The notes: generated by a model from the letters alone, not told the origin. A DNA stretch of 64,000 bases from Caballeronia sp. SEWSISQ10-4 2 (GCF_030464885.1 NZ_JALPRJ010000025.1:1-64000), one strand, 5' to 3'; shown: positions 40,800 to 50,554, counted from the first letter of the stretch. Made by a program: numbers and translations.

Positions 40800-41662
40800 A
40801 AGCGCATCTGCTGATCGACAGCAAATGTGCGCTGGGCGAAGGCGCGACGTGGTGCGCGGCGACCGGGCGTTTTTACTGGACGGATATTGAAGGCGAGCGT
40901 TTGTGGCGCTACGATCCACGCGATGCCAGCCGCGTTTCCTTCACCATGCCGGAACGGCTTGCATGCTTCGCGTTATGCGCCGATGCTGATGTGCTGCTGC
41001 TTGGCCTGGCATCGCGGCTGGCGTTTTTCGACTTGAAGACCGGCACGATCGATACGATCACGGAGGTCGAGGCCGATTTGCCGACCCGTATCAACGACGG
41101 CAAATGCGACCGGCAAGGCCGCTTTGTATTCGGGACGAAACACGATGTCGCGAAGGCGGAGAAGATCGGCGGGTTTTATCGGTTGAACCAGGATTTGTCG
41201 CTCGATCGTTTGCCGCTCGGCGAGTGCGCGATCTCGAACAGCATCGCGTTCAGTCCGGACGGATCGCGCATGTATTTCTGCGATTCCCCGGAGCGCGTGA
41301 TTCGCGTGTGTGATTACGATTCTTTCGAGAATCAGCGCGTGTTTGTCGAGTTGACCGATGCAAGCGGCGAGCCGGACGGTTCCGCCGTCGATCGCGATGG
41401 CGGCCTGTGGAACGCGCAGTGGGGCGGCAGGCGCGTCGTGCGTTATGACGCCGATGGCCGGGAAACTGAGCGCATCGACGTTCCGACCGCTCAGCCAAGC
41501 TGTGTCGCGTTTGGCGGCACGCAACTCGGCACGCTGTACATCACGAGCGCGCGGATTGGGCTGGATGCGCACGCGCTGCAGGAAGATTTGCAGGCGGGCG
41601 CGGTGTTTATCGCGACGCCGGCGGCAAGGGGTATCGCCGAGCCGGTGTTTGGCGGGGAATGA
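40796..41662 (+). CDS. SMP-30/gluconolactonase family sugar lactonase
   Basis: A 288-residue six-bladed beta-propeller metal-dependent lactonase that would open the aldono-lactone made by the adjacent dehydrogenase. LGEGATWCAATGRFYWTDI carries the metal-binding Glu, RINDGKCDRQGRFVFG and SIAFSPDGSRMYFCDS carry Asn/Asp ligands. L-arabinolactonase and galactonolactonase both belong here, and sequence does not separate them. Confidence 0.87.
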   Translation: MKAHLLIDSKCALGEGATWCAATGRFYWTDIEGERLWRYDPRDASRVSFTMPERLACFALCADADVLLLGLASRLAFFDLKTGTIDTITEVEADLPTRINDGKCDRQGRFVFGTKHDVAKAEKIGGFYRLNQDLSLDRLPLGECAISNSIAFSPDGSRMYFCDSPERVIRVCDYDSFENQRVFVELTDASGEPDGSAVDRDGGLWNAQWGGRRVVRYDADGRETERIDVPTAQPSCVAFGGTQLGTLYITSARIGLDAHALQEDLQAGAVFIATPAARGIAEPVFGGE

Positions 41663-41883
41663 TTGCTGGATTTGGCTCGTCGGAGGACGGCTCCGGTGAG
41701 CGCCCCGGAGCGCCGTGGCGCGGCGGACGAGTCGAATGCTTGAACCGGGAGTCACGCCCGGACCCGCATCACGTTGCAAATAAAACACGAGGCGGCGCGC
41801 ACGACGCGCTGCCCACATTTTCCCGGACACGCTGAGGTTGTACGCCACGGCCACGGGATCGTTCGCCTCTCGGAGACAAGCAC

Positions 41884-42993
41884 ATGACCGTTGCACGTTC
41901 AGCAGCAGGCACCAAGGCCCCGCCGGCATCGTCCCGTCCCGCAGCAAATACCCGCCGTTCGAAGCTCGCTGCCGCGACCGAGCCGCCCATTCGTCCGGGG
42001 CCGGCTACGTCGGTCGTCGCCATGGGCGGCGCGGGTGTCGACGGTTGCATCACGCTCGCCAACGCGCAATTGCGCCTCAATATCGCGCCCGCGCTCGGTG
42101 GTGGCATCACGCGCTTTGACTGGCGCAGCGACGGCGCGCTCGTGCCGATCTTCCGGCCATGTCTCGAACCCACTGCGGCCACGGATCCGAACGAACTCGC
42201 GTGTTATCCGCTGCTGCCGTATTCGAACCGCATCGGCGGCGGGAGCTTTCAGTTTCTCGGCCGTGGTGTCGATGTGCCGTGTAACCGGCCCGGCGAACCG
42301 TTGCCGCTGCATGGCGACGGCTGGCTCGGCGCGTGGGATGTCGCATCCGAAAGCTCGACGCATGTTCGCCTCACGCTCGATCGACGCAAGGGCAAGCCGT
42401 ATTCGTATCGGGCGACCCAGTCGTTCATGCTCGAGGGCGCGACGTTGGTGGTGACGCTTTTTATCGAGAATACGGGGCGTGAGGCGTTGCCGTTCGGGCT
42501 CGGTTTGCATCCGTTCCTGACGCGCGAAGCCGATACCGAGTTGTCCGCCGCAGCCGATGGCATATGGCTCTGCGGTGATGACTTCCTCCCGGTCCGGCAT
42601 GTTCCCGCGCCGCCCGCATGGCAATTCGGCGTGGCGTACCCCATGCCCGTTGCGATGGTGAATAACGCGTTCACAGGGTGGAGCGGGCGCACGAGCGTGA
42701 TGTGGCCAAAGCGCCGTTTGTCCCTGACCATCTGCGCCGATACCGATTACTACGTGCTGTACGCGCCGGCAGGCAAGGATTTCTTCTGCTTCGAACCCGT
42801 CGATCACCCGATCAACGCGGTGAATCTGCCCGGCGGCGGCGCGGCGCATGGCATGACGGTGCTGGCGCCGGGCGAAAGCCTGACGCGCGAGTTCAGCTTT
42901 ACCGTCGAACGGTCGGGGGAAGCGAAACGGCGTGGTCGGCCTAAACAGCCTGCGGGGCAGAAAGCACGCAAGACAGCCGCGACCGTTCGATAG
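41884..42993 (+). CDS. Aldose 1-epimerase (mutarotase family)
   Basis: A 369-residue galactose-mutarotase-fold enzyme that would interconvert alpha and beta anomers of the imported sugar. The N-terminal 50 residues are Ala/Arg/Pro-rich with no family similarity; the fold begins near [25 protein letters not shown]. Likely catalytic residues are in [17 protein letters not shown] (His), GLGLHPFL (His) and near [13 protein letters not shown]. The C-terminus is a basic tail ([13 protein letters not shown]). GGAGAC precedes the ATG. It is 220 bp beyond the lactonase and may have its own promoter. Confidence 0.85.
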   Translation: MTVARSAAGTKAPPASSRPAANTRRSKLAAATEPPIRPGPATSVVAMGGAGVDGCITLANAQLRLNIAPALGGGITRFDWRSDGALVPIFRPCLEPTAATDPNELACYPLLPYSNRIGGGSFQFLGRGVDVPCNRPGEPLPLHGDGWLGAWDVASESSTHVRLTLDRRKGKPYSYRATQSFMLEGATLVVTLFIENTGREALPFGLGLHPFLTREADTELSAAADGIWLCGDDFLPVRHVPAPPAWQFGVAYPMPVAMVNNAFTGWSGRTSVMWPKRRLSLTICADTDYYVLYAPAGKDFFCFEPVDHPINAVNLPGGGAAHGMTVLAPGESLTREFSFTVERSGEAKRRGRPKQPAGQKARKTAATVR

Positions 42994-43054
42994 CGCTTCG
43001 TTTGAGCGCGCTAAAATGCGGGATCGCTCATTTGCCCTCTCGCCCCGGATGCCT

Positions 43055-43870
43055 ATGTTTTTCATCGAATCGCTCAACGCCGCGTGGTCGCGGACCCAGT
43101 CGTTACTCTGTGTCGGGCTCGATCCCGAGCCTTCCCGGTTTCCGGGCGCATTCAACGGCCGCGCTGATTCGATCTTCGATTTCTGCCGGGAAATTGTTGA
43201 TGCGACCGCCCCGTTCGCTTGCGCTTTCAAGCCGCAGATTGCGTATTTTTCCGCGCACCGGGCAGAGGATCAGCTGGAGCGGCTGATTGCGCATATTCAT
43301 GCCGAGCATCCGGGCTTACCGGTGATTCTGGACGCCAAACGGGGCGACATCGGCAGCACCGCCGAGCAATATGCCATTGAAGCCTTCGATCGATATCAAG
43401 CCGATGCTGTCACGGTTAATCCGTATATGGGGTTCGATTCAGTTCAGCCTTATCTGGAACATGACGGGAAGGGCGTGATCGTTTTGTGCCGCACCTCCAA
43501 TGCCGGTGGCTCGGATCTGCAGTTTCTTTCCGTCGATGGAACGCCGCTTTATCAAGTGGTCGCGAAGCTCGCCGCTGAGAAGTGGAATGCCAACGGGCAG
43601 TTGGGATTGGTCGTTGGCGCGACGTTTCCCCGCGAAATTGAAGCGGTGCGTTCTATTGTTGGCGATATGCCGCTTTTGATTCCGGGTATCGGCGCTCAAG
43701 GTGGCGATGTCGAGGCTACTGTTCGCGCCGGGCGGGATTCTTCGGGTAAAGCGGGGATGTTGATCAACTCTTCTCGCGCGATTATTTATGCCGGGAAGGG
43801 AGATGATTTTGCTGACGTCGCGGCTGAGGCGGCGCGACGGACGCGGGACGCTATTAACGCGGTTGTTTGA
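43055..43870 (+). CDS. pyrF: Orotidine 5'-phosphate decarboxylase, type 2
   Basis: A 271-residue enzyme that makes UMP from OMP. The catalytic [15 protein letters not shown] motif lies near residues 92-106, with [10 protein letters not shown] near the N-terminus and the phosphate site in [12 protein letters not shown] and [12 protein letters not shown]: the long type 2 family. The ATG at 43055 fits family starts; an ATG two codons upstream (43049) is equally possible, and neither has a good ribosome site. It stands alone and converges with miaA. Confidence 0.94.
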   Translation: MFFIESLNAAWSRTQSLLCVGLDPEPSRFPGAFNGRADSIFDFCREIVDATAPFACAFKPQIAYFSAHRAEDQLERLIAHIHAEHPGLPVILDAKRGDIGSTAEQYAIEAFDRYQADAVTVNPYMGFDSVQPYLEHDGKGVIVLCRTSNAGGSDLQFLSVDGTPLYQVVAKLAAEKWNANGQLGLVVGATFPREIEAVRSIVGDMPLLIPGIGAQGGDVEATVRAGRDSSGKAGMLINSSRAIIYAGKGDDFADVAAEAARRTRDAINAVV

Positions 43871-43923
43871 TGGCTTGTACGCTCAGGCCTGTTGCGGGAT
43901 GAAGCTTTCCCGCTCGGGCGGCG

Positions 43924-44862
43924 CTATCGCCCTATAACCTTCTGTATTTGCTCCAGCGCCGCTTCGGTGGCGCCTTCAGCTGTGCAATCCACTATCTTTC
44001 GATCCTCGATGCTTCTCAGCCACGTCAACTGGCGCTTGCATAACTGACGCGTCGCGAAGACGCCTTTATCGCGCATTGTCGGGTAGTCGATTTTCCTCTC
44101 CAGGTATTCCCAGACTTGCCGGTATCCCACGCAGCGCATGGATGGCATCGTTGGCGTTAAGTCGCCGCGTGCGCGTAGCGCCTCGACCTCCTCTATTAGT
44201 CCAGCCTTGAGCATTGCGTCGAAGCGCTTCTCTATCCGTGCATGCAACACACTTCTATCAGATGGCTCCAACGCGATCGGAACGAATTCCGGCTCGCCTT
44301 CCTGGGTTTTCTTCGGGTCTTTCAATATGGCAGACAGGGTTCTGCCCGTCAGCATCTGGACCTCCAGCGCACGCTGGATGCGTTGGGAATCGTGTGGCGC
44401 GAGCCGCAATGCCGTTTCGGGATCAACCACCATCAATCGCGCGTGCATTGCCGGCCAGCCATCTTGCGCCGCTAGTGCATCGAGTTCAGCGCGGATAGCT
44501 GGATTCGCCTCGGGCAGATCGTTCAGTCCGCGCGTCAAGGCCATGTAATACAACATTGTTCCGCCGACCAATAGCGGAACGCGGCCCCGCCCTCCAATTT
44601 CCGCGGCAAGACGTAACGCATCGCTCCGAAACTGCGCGGCCGAATACGACTCGGTCGGATCGATGATATCGATCAAATGATGTGGCGCCAGCGCACGCTC
44701 TTCCTGAGTCGGTTTTGCCGTGCCTATATCCATTGCGCGATAAACCAGCGCCGAATCCACACTGATTATTTCCACCGGCCGACGTTGCGCAAAAGCGAGA
44801 GCAGCAGCCGTCTTTCCCGATGCAGTCGGTCCCAGCAAACACGCAATACGCGGCGCGCTCAT
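43924..44862 (-). CDS. miaA: tRNA dimethylallyltransferase
   Basis: A 312-residue enzyme that prenylates A37 of tRNAs reading UNN codons. P-loop [12 protein letters not shown] near residues 10-21, [19 protein letters not shown] with the catalytic Asp, [15 protein letters not shown], and RQLTWLRS near the end are all typical. The ATG at 44862 overlaps the mutL stop; open frame upstream is a shadow inside mutL. The mutL-miaA pairing is common in proteobacteria. Confidence 0.95.
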   Translation of the reverse strand: MSAPRIACLLGPTASGKTAAALAFAQRRPVEIISVDSALVYRAMDIGTAKPTQEERALAPHHLIDIIDPTESYSAAQFRSDALRLAAEIGGRGRVPLLVGGTMLYYMALTRGLNDLPEANPAIRAELDALAAQDGWPAMHARLMVVDPETALRLAPHDSQRIQRALEVQMLTGRTLSAILKDPKKTQEGEPEFVPIALEPSDRSVLHARIEKRFDAMLKAGLIEEVEALRARGDLTPTMPSMRCVGYRQVWEYLERKIDYPTMRDKGVFATRQLCKRQLTWLRSIEDRKIVDCTAEGATEAALEQIQKVIGR

Positions 44863-46850
44863 TGGCCGCGCATGAAAAGTCGATCGAGATCGCCGAGCGT
44901 TAGCTGGAACCACGTCGGACGGCCGTGGTTGCACTGGTCGCCGCGCTCGGTGGCTTCCATCTGGCGCAACAGCCCGTTCATCTCGTCGAGCGTCAGCCGC
45001 CGGTTCGCCCGCACTGCGTGATGGCACGCGAGCGTGCCCAGCAATTCATGCTGGCGCTCGGTCAAAACCCGCGAGCCGCCGTACGCCTGCAAGTCTGAAA
45101 TCACCGCGCGCGCCAATGACTGCAGATCGGCATCTTTCAGCAGGGCGGGGACCGCGCGGATCGCAATCGAGCCCGGCGACAGAATCGCCAGATCGAACCC
45201 CAGCGCGTCCAGCACTTCGCGCTCTTCCTCGACCACGCCCATCTCTACCGCATCGACGCTCATCGTCACCGGAATCAGCAACGGCTGAACCGCGATCGCC
45301 CGGTCAGCGAGCGAGTTCTTGAACTGCTCGTACAGGATGCGCTCGTGGGCCGCGTGCATGTCGACGATGATCAACCCCTGCGCGTTCTGCGCGAGCACGT
45401 AGATGCCGTGAATCTGGCCCAGCGCGAAGCCCAGCGGCTGTTCATCGGCGACCATATCCGGCGCACCCGGCATCGCGGCGTAGAGCGGTGCGCTGGCCTG
45501 GTTTGGCGAGTAAGTATCGGAGCTAACGCTGGCGGCGAGCGTTGCGCCCTGCGGCGTGCCGGCGTTCACATCGCGCCGGCCGAATAACGCGTCGTACAGC
45601 GCCAGCGGCTGCGCGACCGGCAAGTTGCCCTGCGTCATGCGCGATTGCCGCAGCCAGTTCGTGCCGTTGTCGCCTTTTTGCCCGGGTGCCGAATCGCTGC
45701 TCTGCGCACCGAGACCCGCGCCCGCGTAAGGACGTGCGCTGAATGAAGCAATTCCTGTCGGCTGCAATTGCGCGGCGTGGCCGCCGGCGGTCGTCTCGGG
45801 CGATGCCCCCGCGTTACGCGCCAGCGCCCGCTGCACGGCATGAAACACGTACTGATGGATCGAGCGCGAGTCGCGGAAACGCACTTCGATCTTCGACGGA
45901 TGCACGTTCACATCGACGGATTCCGGCGGTAAATCGAGGAACAGCACGTACGACGGATACCGGTTGCCGTGCAGCACGTCCTCGTACGCGGCGCGCACGG
46001 CGTGCGTGAGCAGCTTGTCGCGCACGAAACGGCCGTTGACGAAGAAGTATTGCTGGTCGGCGCGGCCGCGGCTCGCGGTTGGCAAGCCGGCGCAGCCATA
46101 CACGGCGAGCGGTCCGGCGCGCTCGTCGAGCGGCAGATGCGCGGTGGCGAAGACATCGCCGAGAATTTTTGCCACGCGCGTGGCCGGGTCCGACGCGTTC
46201 CAGTGCTCGACGGCCTTGCCGTTATGAATCACCGATATCGCGATATCGGGCCGCGCCAGCGCCACGCGCCTGATTACTTCGAGGCAATGCCCGAGTTCTG
46301 TCTGCTCGCTTTTCAGGAACTTGCGGCGCGCGGGCGTGTTGAAGTACAGCTCGCGCACTTCCATGGTGGTACCGATGGTCCCGGCCGCCGGCGAGATCGC
46401 GCCGGTCTGGGCATCGATACGCGTGGCATGCCCGCACGTGGCTGTGCGGCTGGTGATGAAAAGCTCCGCCACCGATGCAATCGACGCCAGCGCTTCGCCT
46501 CGAAAGCCGAGCGACGCCACCGCTTCGAGCTCGGCAAGCGAGCGGATCTTGCTGGTGGCGTGGCGCAGCAAGGCCAAAGGGAGTTCGGCAGGCGGGATGC
46601 CACAGCCATCGTCGACGATCACAATTCGCTTCACGCCGCCTTCGTCGAGCATGATCCGCAAGCTCGACGCGCCCGCGTCCAGTGCGTTTTCGAGCAGTTC
46701 CTTCACCACGGACGCCGGCCGTTCGACCACTTCGCCCGCCGCGATCTGGCTGATCAGCTGGTCGGGCAGCGGCTGAATGGCGCGCAGCGCACGCGCGGCG
46801 GGGGCGGACGAATCGGAAATCGTGTCGGATGAGTCGATGAGATCGGGCAT
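44859..46850 (-). CDS. mutL: DNA mismatch repair protein MutL
   Basis: A 663-residue GHKL ATPase that links MutS mismatch recognition to strand incision. N-terminal motifs [19 protein letters not shown] and [10 protein letters not shown] lie near residues 55-125. The C-terminal domain has [12 protein letters not shown], a DQHA(x)2E(x)4E-type endonuclease metal site with Met for Gln, plus ACHHAV and CNHGRP, so this MutL should nick DNA itself, unlike E. coli MutL. The two domains are joined by a Ser/Gly/Gln-rich linker of about 120 residues. The ATG at 46850 begins MPDLIDSSD. Confidence 0.95.
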   Translation of the reverse strand: MPDLIDSSDTISDSSAPAARALRAIQPLPDQLISQIAAGEVVERPASVVKELLENALDAGASSLRIMLDEGGVKRIVIVDDGCGIPPAELPLALLRHATSKIRSLAELEAVASLGFRGEALASIASVAELFITSRTATCGHATRIDAQTGAISPAAGTIGTTMEVRELYFNTPARRKFLKSEQTELGHCLEVIRRVALARPDIAISVIHNGKAVEHWNASDPATRVAKILGDVFATAHLPLDERAGPLAVYGCAGLPTASRGRADQQYFFVNGRFVRDKLLTHAVRAAYEDVLHGNRYPSYVLFLDLPPESVDVNVHPSKIEVRFRDSRSIHQYVFHAVQRALARNAGASPETTAGGHAAQLQPTGIASFSARPYAGAGLGAQSSDSAPGQKGDNGTNWLRQSRMTQGNLPVAQPLALYDALFGRRDVNAGTPQGATLAASVSSDTYSPNQASAPLYAAMPGAPDMVADEQPLGFALGQIHGIYVLAQNAQGLIIVDMHAAHERILYEQFKNSLADRAIAVQPLLIPVTMSVDAVEMGVVEEEREVLDALGFDLAILSPGSIAIRAVPALLKDADLQSLARAVISDLQAYGGSRVLTERQHELLGTLACHHAVRANRRLTLDEMNGLLRQMEATERGDQCNHGRPTWFQLTLGDLDRLFMRGQ

Positions 46851-47054
46851 GCCGAAATTATAAAGCTTCACGCGCGCCGCCGATTTCCACGCCTGATTGC
46901 GAGACCCCAACTCAGCGCGAATTGCGCGGCGGCGAGTTTCGGTATCATGGCGCGATTGTTTTATCTCAATCGATGCACCTGCTGGCATGGCTAATCGATT
47001 GTTAATAATTCGCCGCTAATCTGTCGCTAACTCCATCCTGCTCGAGGTTTCCTT

Positions 47055-47714
47055 TTGGATACGCTGCTGTCATTCCTGACTCTTATTCTCCACATCGACA
47101 AATCGCTCGGTTTCTTCATTCAGCACTACGGCGCCTGGGTGTACGCCGTGCTGTTCCTGATCGTGTTCTGCGAAACCGGGCTGGTGGTGTTACCGTTTTT
47201 GCCGGGTGACTCGCTGCTGTTCATTGGCGGTGCGTTTGCGGCGAGCGGATCGATGGATCTCGGCGCGCTGATTGCGCTGCTGCTGATCGCGGCCATACTC
47301 GGCAACACGGTGAATTACTGGATCGGCCGCGCGATCGGCCCCAAGGTCTTCGATACCCACATTCCGGTGCTCGAACGTTTCCTCGATCGCGAAGCGCTTC
47401 GCAAGACGCAAGGTTTTTACGAACGGCACGGCGGCAAAACCATCGTGCTCGCGCGCTTCGTGCCTATTGTGCGGACGTTCGCACCATTCGTGGCAGGTGC
47501 ATCGACGATGAAGGCATCGCGCTTTCAATTGTTCAACATACTTGGCGCGCTGATCTGGGTGTTGTTGCTCGTGCTGCTCGGTTATTTCTTCGGCAATATC
47601 CCGTTCATCCGCCAGTATCTGAATGTGATTGCGCTGGTCGGCGTGTGCGCGGCAATCGTGCCGATTGCGCTAGGCGCGTTGTGGAAAGTCATGCGGCGTA
47701 AAGCCAGCGAATAA
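47055..47714 (+). CDS. DedA family inner membrane protein
   Basis: A 219-residue DedA/Tvp38-family membrane protein. VFCETGLVVLPFLPGDSLLFIGGAFAA and the amphipathic GGKTIVLARFVPIVRTFAPFVAGAS motif with conserved Arg residues are family hallmarks. Members help lipid flipping and membrane potential homeostasis; E. coli YqjA/DedA are examples. The start is TTG after GAGG (47044-47047). It is divergent from mutL. A compact terminator follows. Confidence 0.9.
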   Translation: MDTLLSFLTLILHIDKSLGFFIQHYGAWVYAVLFLIVFCETGLVVLPFLPGDSLLFIGGAFAASGSMDLGALIALLLIAAILGNTVNYWIGRAIGPKVFDTHIPVLERFLDREALRKTQGFYERHGGKTIVLARFVPIVRTFAPFVAGASTMKASRFQLFNILGALIWVLLLVLLGYFFGNIPFIRQYLNVIALVGVCAAIVPIALGALWKVMRRKASE

Positions 47715-47740
47715 AAGAAGGTGTGGATCGAACCCGAAAG

Positions 47741-47766
47741 GCCGCTCTCGAGCGGCTTTTTGTTTG
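47741..47766 (+). terminator. Intrinsic terminator of the DedA gene
   Basis: Stem GCCGCT / AGCGGC with CTCG loop followed by TTTTTGTTT. Confidence 0.8.
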
Positions 47767-47966
47767 GCACTTTGGAAACCGAGCGTGTTCGCGGACCGCA
47801 CGACCACGCTCAAACCGTTTGATCAATCCGATGGCGTGTCTGGGCGCACGTCTGGGCGGATCTCTTTCCTCTCGCATCCTGTGGCCGCATTTACGTCCTT
47901 TCCCAACGTAAGAGACTGTTGCAACCCATGCACCGTTCTCTAGGACTGCGCCTATCCAAACAAAGC

Positions 47967-47995
47967 ACCGGTTCGGAATGTTCCGAACCGGTTTT
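47967..47995 (+). terminator. Orphan terminator-like hairpin
   Basis: Perfect 12-base arms, ACCGGTTCGGAA and TTCCGAACCGGT, with a TG loop, followed by TTT. No coding gene ends here; the DedA gene already has its own terminator 200 bp upstream. It may end a small RNA. Confidence 0.6.
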
Positions 47996-48036
47996 CAGTC
48001 AAGAAACCTGGCATACTTTTAGGAATACAGATCATT

Positions 48037-48180
48037 ATGAAAAAGTCATTCAAATCAGTCGTGAACAGGCGTGGCGCATCGCTCGCTGAATGGCCGCTGG
48101 GTGGTGAACGGCGCGGTCGCAGCGACGCAAAACGGCGATGCTGGCGTGCGTGCTCATGCTGACTACGAGTTTTGATCGAA
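48037..48180 (+). pseudogene. Deletion remnant resembling a trimeric autotransporter
   Basis: An ATG with an AGGA site opens MKKSFKSVVNRRG, which resembles the start of an extended signal peptide of type V secreted adhesins, but this frame stops after 41 codons. In a second frame of the same DNA the last 34 codons read NGRWVVNGAVAATQNGD...ADYEF and stop, which resembles the final strands of a YadA-type membrane anchor ending in an aromatic residue. I infer that an internal deletion joined the two ends of a large adhesin gene out of frame. A terminator follows. Confidence 0.35.
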
Positions 48181-48221
48181 GGGTTTTAGAAAACTGAACT
48201 TGTTGTAGCGGTTGTAAAAAG

Positions 48222-48256
48222 AAAGGGCGATCCGGATAGTCGGATCGCCCTTTCTT
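48222..48256 (+). terminator. Strong intrinsic terminator
   Basis: Perfect 13-base arms (AAAGGGCGATCCG and complement) with GATAGT loop, then TTTCTT. It fits as the terminator of the decayed gene before it. Confidence 0.85.
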
Positions 48257-48429
48257 GATTGGCGCACGCACGGTTTTGCAACCCGCACGCGTCTTCGCCG
48301 TGAAAACGTAAAAGGTTAGAATGCCAAATCTTGAAAGGGCGGGAATCAAGCGGGCGGCAGGAACGATTGCGGCAAATCATGAACAAACGTTAAATGTCTT
48401 ATGCTGGCGAAGAGCAAGGCGGGAAGCTC

Positions 48430-48585
48430 ATGCGGGAACAAGCAGGTATGTTGCGTCGTCTGAAGTTGGCGGCGATAGCGGTGGGTGTGGCCGCGCTGGT
48501 TAGCGGCTGCGGGATTTTTGGCTGTGGCGGTAGCGCGACGAACGGCGGGGCTTTCGGCGGATGCGGAGCCGGCATGCGGTTCTGA
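48430..48585 (+). CDS. Small Gly/Cys-rich lipoprotein
   Basis: A predicted 51-residue lipoprotein: a basic start (MREQAGMLRRLK), hydrophobic segment LAAIAVGVAALVSGC with lipobox, and a short Gly/Cys tail (GIFGCGGSATNGGAFGGCGAGMRF). Starts at 48430 or 48448 are both possible. It lies just before the NlpD-like gene and is probably co-transcribed. No family is recognised beyond the lipoprotein layout. Confidence 0.55.
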   Translation: MREQAGMLRRLKLAAIAVGVAALVSGCGIFGCGGSATNGGAFGGCGAGMRF

Positions 48586-48641
48586 GCGCTCAGGTGCAGC
48601 CCGGAAATATCGATAACAGGAAGTCAGGGAAAACGGCAAGC

Positions 48642-49559
48642 ATGGCGGTATCGCGTTCAGGCAATTCAGGATGGGCCGTCATCGGCCGGGTGGGCGTGCT
48701 GGGTGCGCTCGTTTCCATCGGCGTGGCGGGGTGCTCGTCGGCGCTCACGCCCGCGCCCATCGTCGACCGGTCGACGGGCGGCGGAGCACCGCCCATCGTG
48801 CTTCCCACTACTCCGCCGGGCACCCTGTCCGCCGCGGGTGGGGCCGCCATCGCGCCGCCCGTGCAGCCGGAAGCCGGGCCGGGGTTTTATCGCGTGAAGC
48901 CCGGCGATACGCTCTATGGCATCGCACGCGCGCAGAAGCAGCGCCCATCTGATCTCATCAAGTGGAACAACCTGCCAGAGAGCAAGCAGGTCAACATCGA
49001 CCAGTTGCTGCGGGTTGCGCCGCCAGGCAGCACGCCTTCGGGTACAACCACCGCGAGCACCGACGACGGGAGCAAACAGGCTTCGTCGGCCGCGGGACCG
49101 AAGTCGGGGCCGCCGATTATCGGCGCGCCGGCGACTACGGCGAACAGCAGCACTGCGCCTGACACCAGCACGCCCGCGATCAACTCGAAGGGCGCGTGGC
49201 TTGCGTGGCCGGCACAAGGCGATGTGATCACGAAGTTCGGCGAGGGCGGCAGCAAGGGTATCGATATCGGCGGCAAGCTCGGCGAGCCGGTGAAAGCCGC
49301 GGCAGCCGGACGGGTCGTCTATGCGGGCAGTGGCTTGCGCGCGTACGGGCAGATGATCATCGTCAAGCACGGTAGCGACTTCCTCACGGCCTACGCGCAC
49401 AACAGCAAGCTGCTGGTGAAGGAAGGCGATACCGTGCGCCAGGGCGCACCGATCGCGGAAATGGGGACGGGGCCGAGCAATAAACCGCTGCTGCACTTCG
49501 AACTGCGCAAGTCGGGGCAGGCCGTCGATCCGGTTCCATCGCTCAAGAAGGCGGGATGA
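48642..49559 (+). CDS. NlpD-like LysM / degenerate LytM lipoprotein
   Basis: A 305-residue lipoprotein: signal and lipobox ending GVAGC (near residue 28), LysM domain (FYRVKPGDTLYGIARAQKQRPSDLIKWN, split here: FYRVKPGDTLYGIA then QRPSDLIKWNNL) at about 82-125, Ser/Thr-rich linker, and a C-terminal LytM fold (ITKFGEGGSKGIDIGG...AYAHNSKLLV...LHFELRK). The first zinc ligand His of active M23 enzymes is replaced (KGIDI for HxGxD), as in E. coli NlpD, so it is probably a non-catalytic activator of an AmiC-type amidase. rpoS and surE are not adjacent. Confidence 0.85.
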   Translation: MAVSRSGNSGWAVIGRVGVLGALVSIGVAGCSSALTPAPIVDRSTGGGAPPIVLPTTPPGTLSAAGGAAIAPPVQPEAGPGFYRVKPGDTLYGIARAQKQRPSDLIKWNNLPESKQVNIDQLLRVAPPGSTPSGTTTASTDDGSKQASSAAGPKSGPPIIGAPATTANSSTAPDTSTPAINSKGAWLAWPAQGDVITKFGEGGSKGIDIGGKLGEPVKAAAAGRVVYAGSGLRAYGQMIIVKHGSDFLTAYAHNSKLLVKEGDTVRQGAPIAEMGTGPSNKPLLHFELRKSGQAVDPVPSLKKAG

Positions 49560-49602
49560 CGAACAGCGCACGCAGCGTGCGTGCATCAAGAGGGCCGCGG
49601 AC

Positions 49603-50157
49603 ATGAAACGACTCATGCTTGTCGCCGCGTGCACGGCTGCCGTGTTGCTCACTGGCTGCAATGAGCAGCAGAGCGAGGACGCCATGAACAAGTTGAAAGC
49701 GTTGTTCAACGCCGTCAAGCCGGACACGTTATTGCTGAAGGATCTGACGCCCGGCGTGACGACCGAGGCGCAGATCCGCGATCAGATGGGCGAACCGGAG
49801 ACGGCGAGAAACTATACGGATGGTTCGAAGCGTCTTGAATATCCGCGTGGTCCGGCGGGGACGAACACCTATTTTGTCGATATCGATGCGAACGGCAAGT
49901 TCGTCGCAGTCACGCAGGTCTTGACGGCGGAAAACATCGCGAAGGTACGGCCGGGCATGACGCAGGACGAAGTGCGCCGGCTGCTGGGCAAGCCGACGAC
50001 CATCGCCGAATATCCGCTCAAGAAAGAGCGCGTGTGGAGCTGGCATTGGGAAGAGGGCGGCGTGACACGCGATGCGATGTTCAACGCGCATTTCGGCCCG
50101 GATGGCATTGTGACGACCACATCGCGATCCGAAGCAGAAGGTGGCGGCAAGCATTGA
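49603..50157 (+). CDS. SmpA/OmlA (BamE)-domain lipoprotein
   Basis: A 184-residue lipoprotein with signal MKRLMLVAACTAAVLLTGC. Two BamE-like modules follow: LTPGVTTEAQIRDQMGEPE (near 49-67) and VRPGMTQDEVRRLLGKPT (near 113-130), each with the conserved P/G-M/V-T...V/I...lG.P pattern. BamE itself has one module, so this is a duplicated relative and not obviously the BAM subunit. It starts 43 bp after the NlpD-like gene and is probably in the same unit. Confidence 0.82.
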   Translation: MKRLMLVAACTAAVLLTGCNEQQSEDAMNKLKALFNAVKPDTLLLKDLTPGVTTEAQIRDQMGEPETARNYTDGSKRLEYPRGPAGTNTYFVDIDANGKFVAVTQVLTAENIAKVRPGMTQDEVRRLLGKPTTIAEYPLKKERVWSWHWEEGGVTRDAMFNAHFGPDGIVTTTSRSEAEGGGKH

Positions 50158-50183
50158 GCGGGGCACGGGGCACAGCTAAATCA

Positions 50184-50554
50184 ATGCACGATCAAAAATC
50201 AAAACACGCGCATGAGCGCGAGGCACTGATGGTGCTGGCGGCGCTGGCGGCGCGTCATCGCGTGGACCGGGCGAGGGCGCTGGAGGGGGACGATGCGCTC
50301 TGGCAATGCGGGCGCGGTCATTCATGGGACGGCGGCGTCAGCGCGGCGGGCGGTTGATATCGGTGCTCTACGCCAATGCCGCTACGCCCCTGCACTGGGA
50401 ATGCGGGTTCGGGCATACCTGGGATGCACCGCCGGACGAAGTGACACGACGCGGGTGCAGGCAGTGCACGCGCCCGAGGCGTGTACGACTCGGCGCATGT
50501 TCTAAAAACCTTACCGTAGCCACGCGCACATTATTTTCGAATCATCCGGAATAG
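50184..50554 (+). pseudogene. Frameshifted zinc-ribbon-like gene
   Basis: The first frame gives 57 residues ending ...ALWQCGRGHSWDGGVSAAGG and stops at 50357. A second frame, open at least from 50306, continues with ANAATPLHWECGFGHTWDAPPDEVTRRGCRQCTR, a second copy of the same W-x-CG-x-GH-x-W pattern followed by C-x-x-C. Joined, they look like one small protein with two probable zinc-ribbon units, broken by a frameshift near 50340-50357. It could instead be two real overlapping small genes or a sequence error. Confidence 0.45.

Larger units (their letters stand above)
47767..48429 (+). other. Gene-poor stretch with two further terminators and a gene remnant
   Basis: 660 bases without an intact gene. 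It contains a strong hairpin with T run at 47967-47995 that follows no CDS, a remnant that resembles both ends of a trimeric autotransporter gene at 48037-48180, and a second strong terminator at 48222-48256. The last 170 bases should hold the promoter of the small lipoprotein gene. Confidence 0.5.

Noticed and set aside
47767..47995. 6S RNA or another named housekeeping RNA
   Set aside because: I could not find the conserved 6S closing stem and bubble; only a terminator-like end is visible, so no named RNA is claimed.
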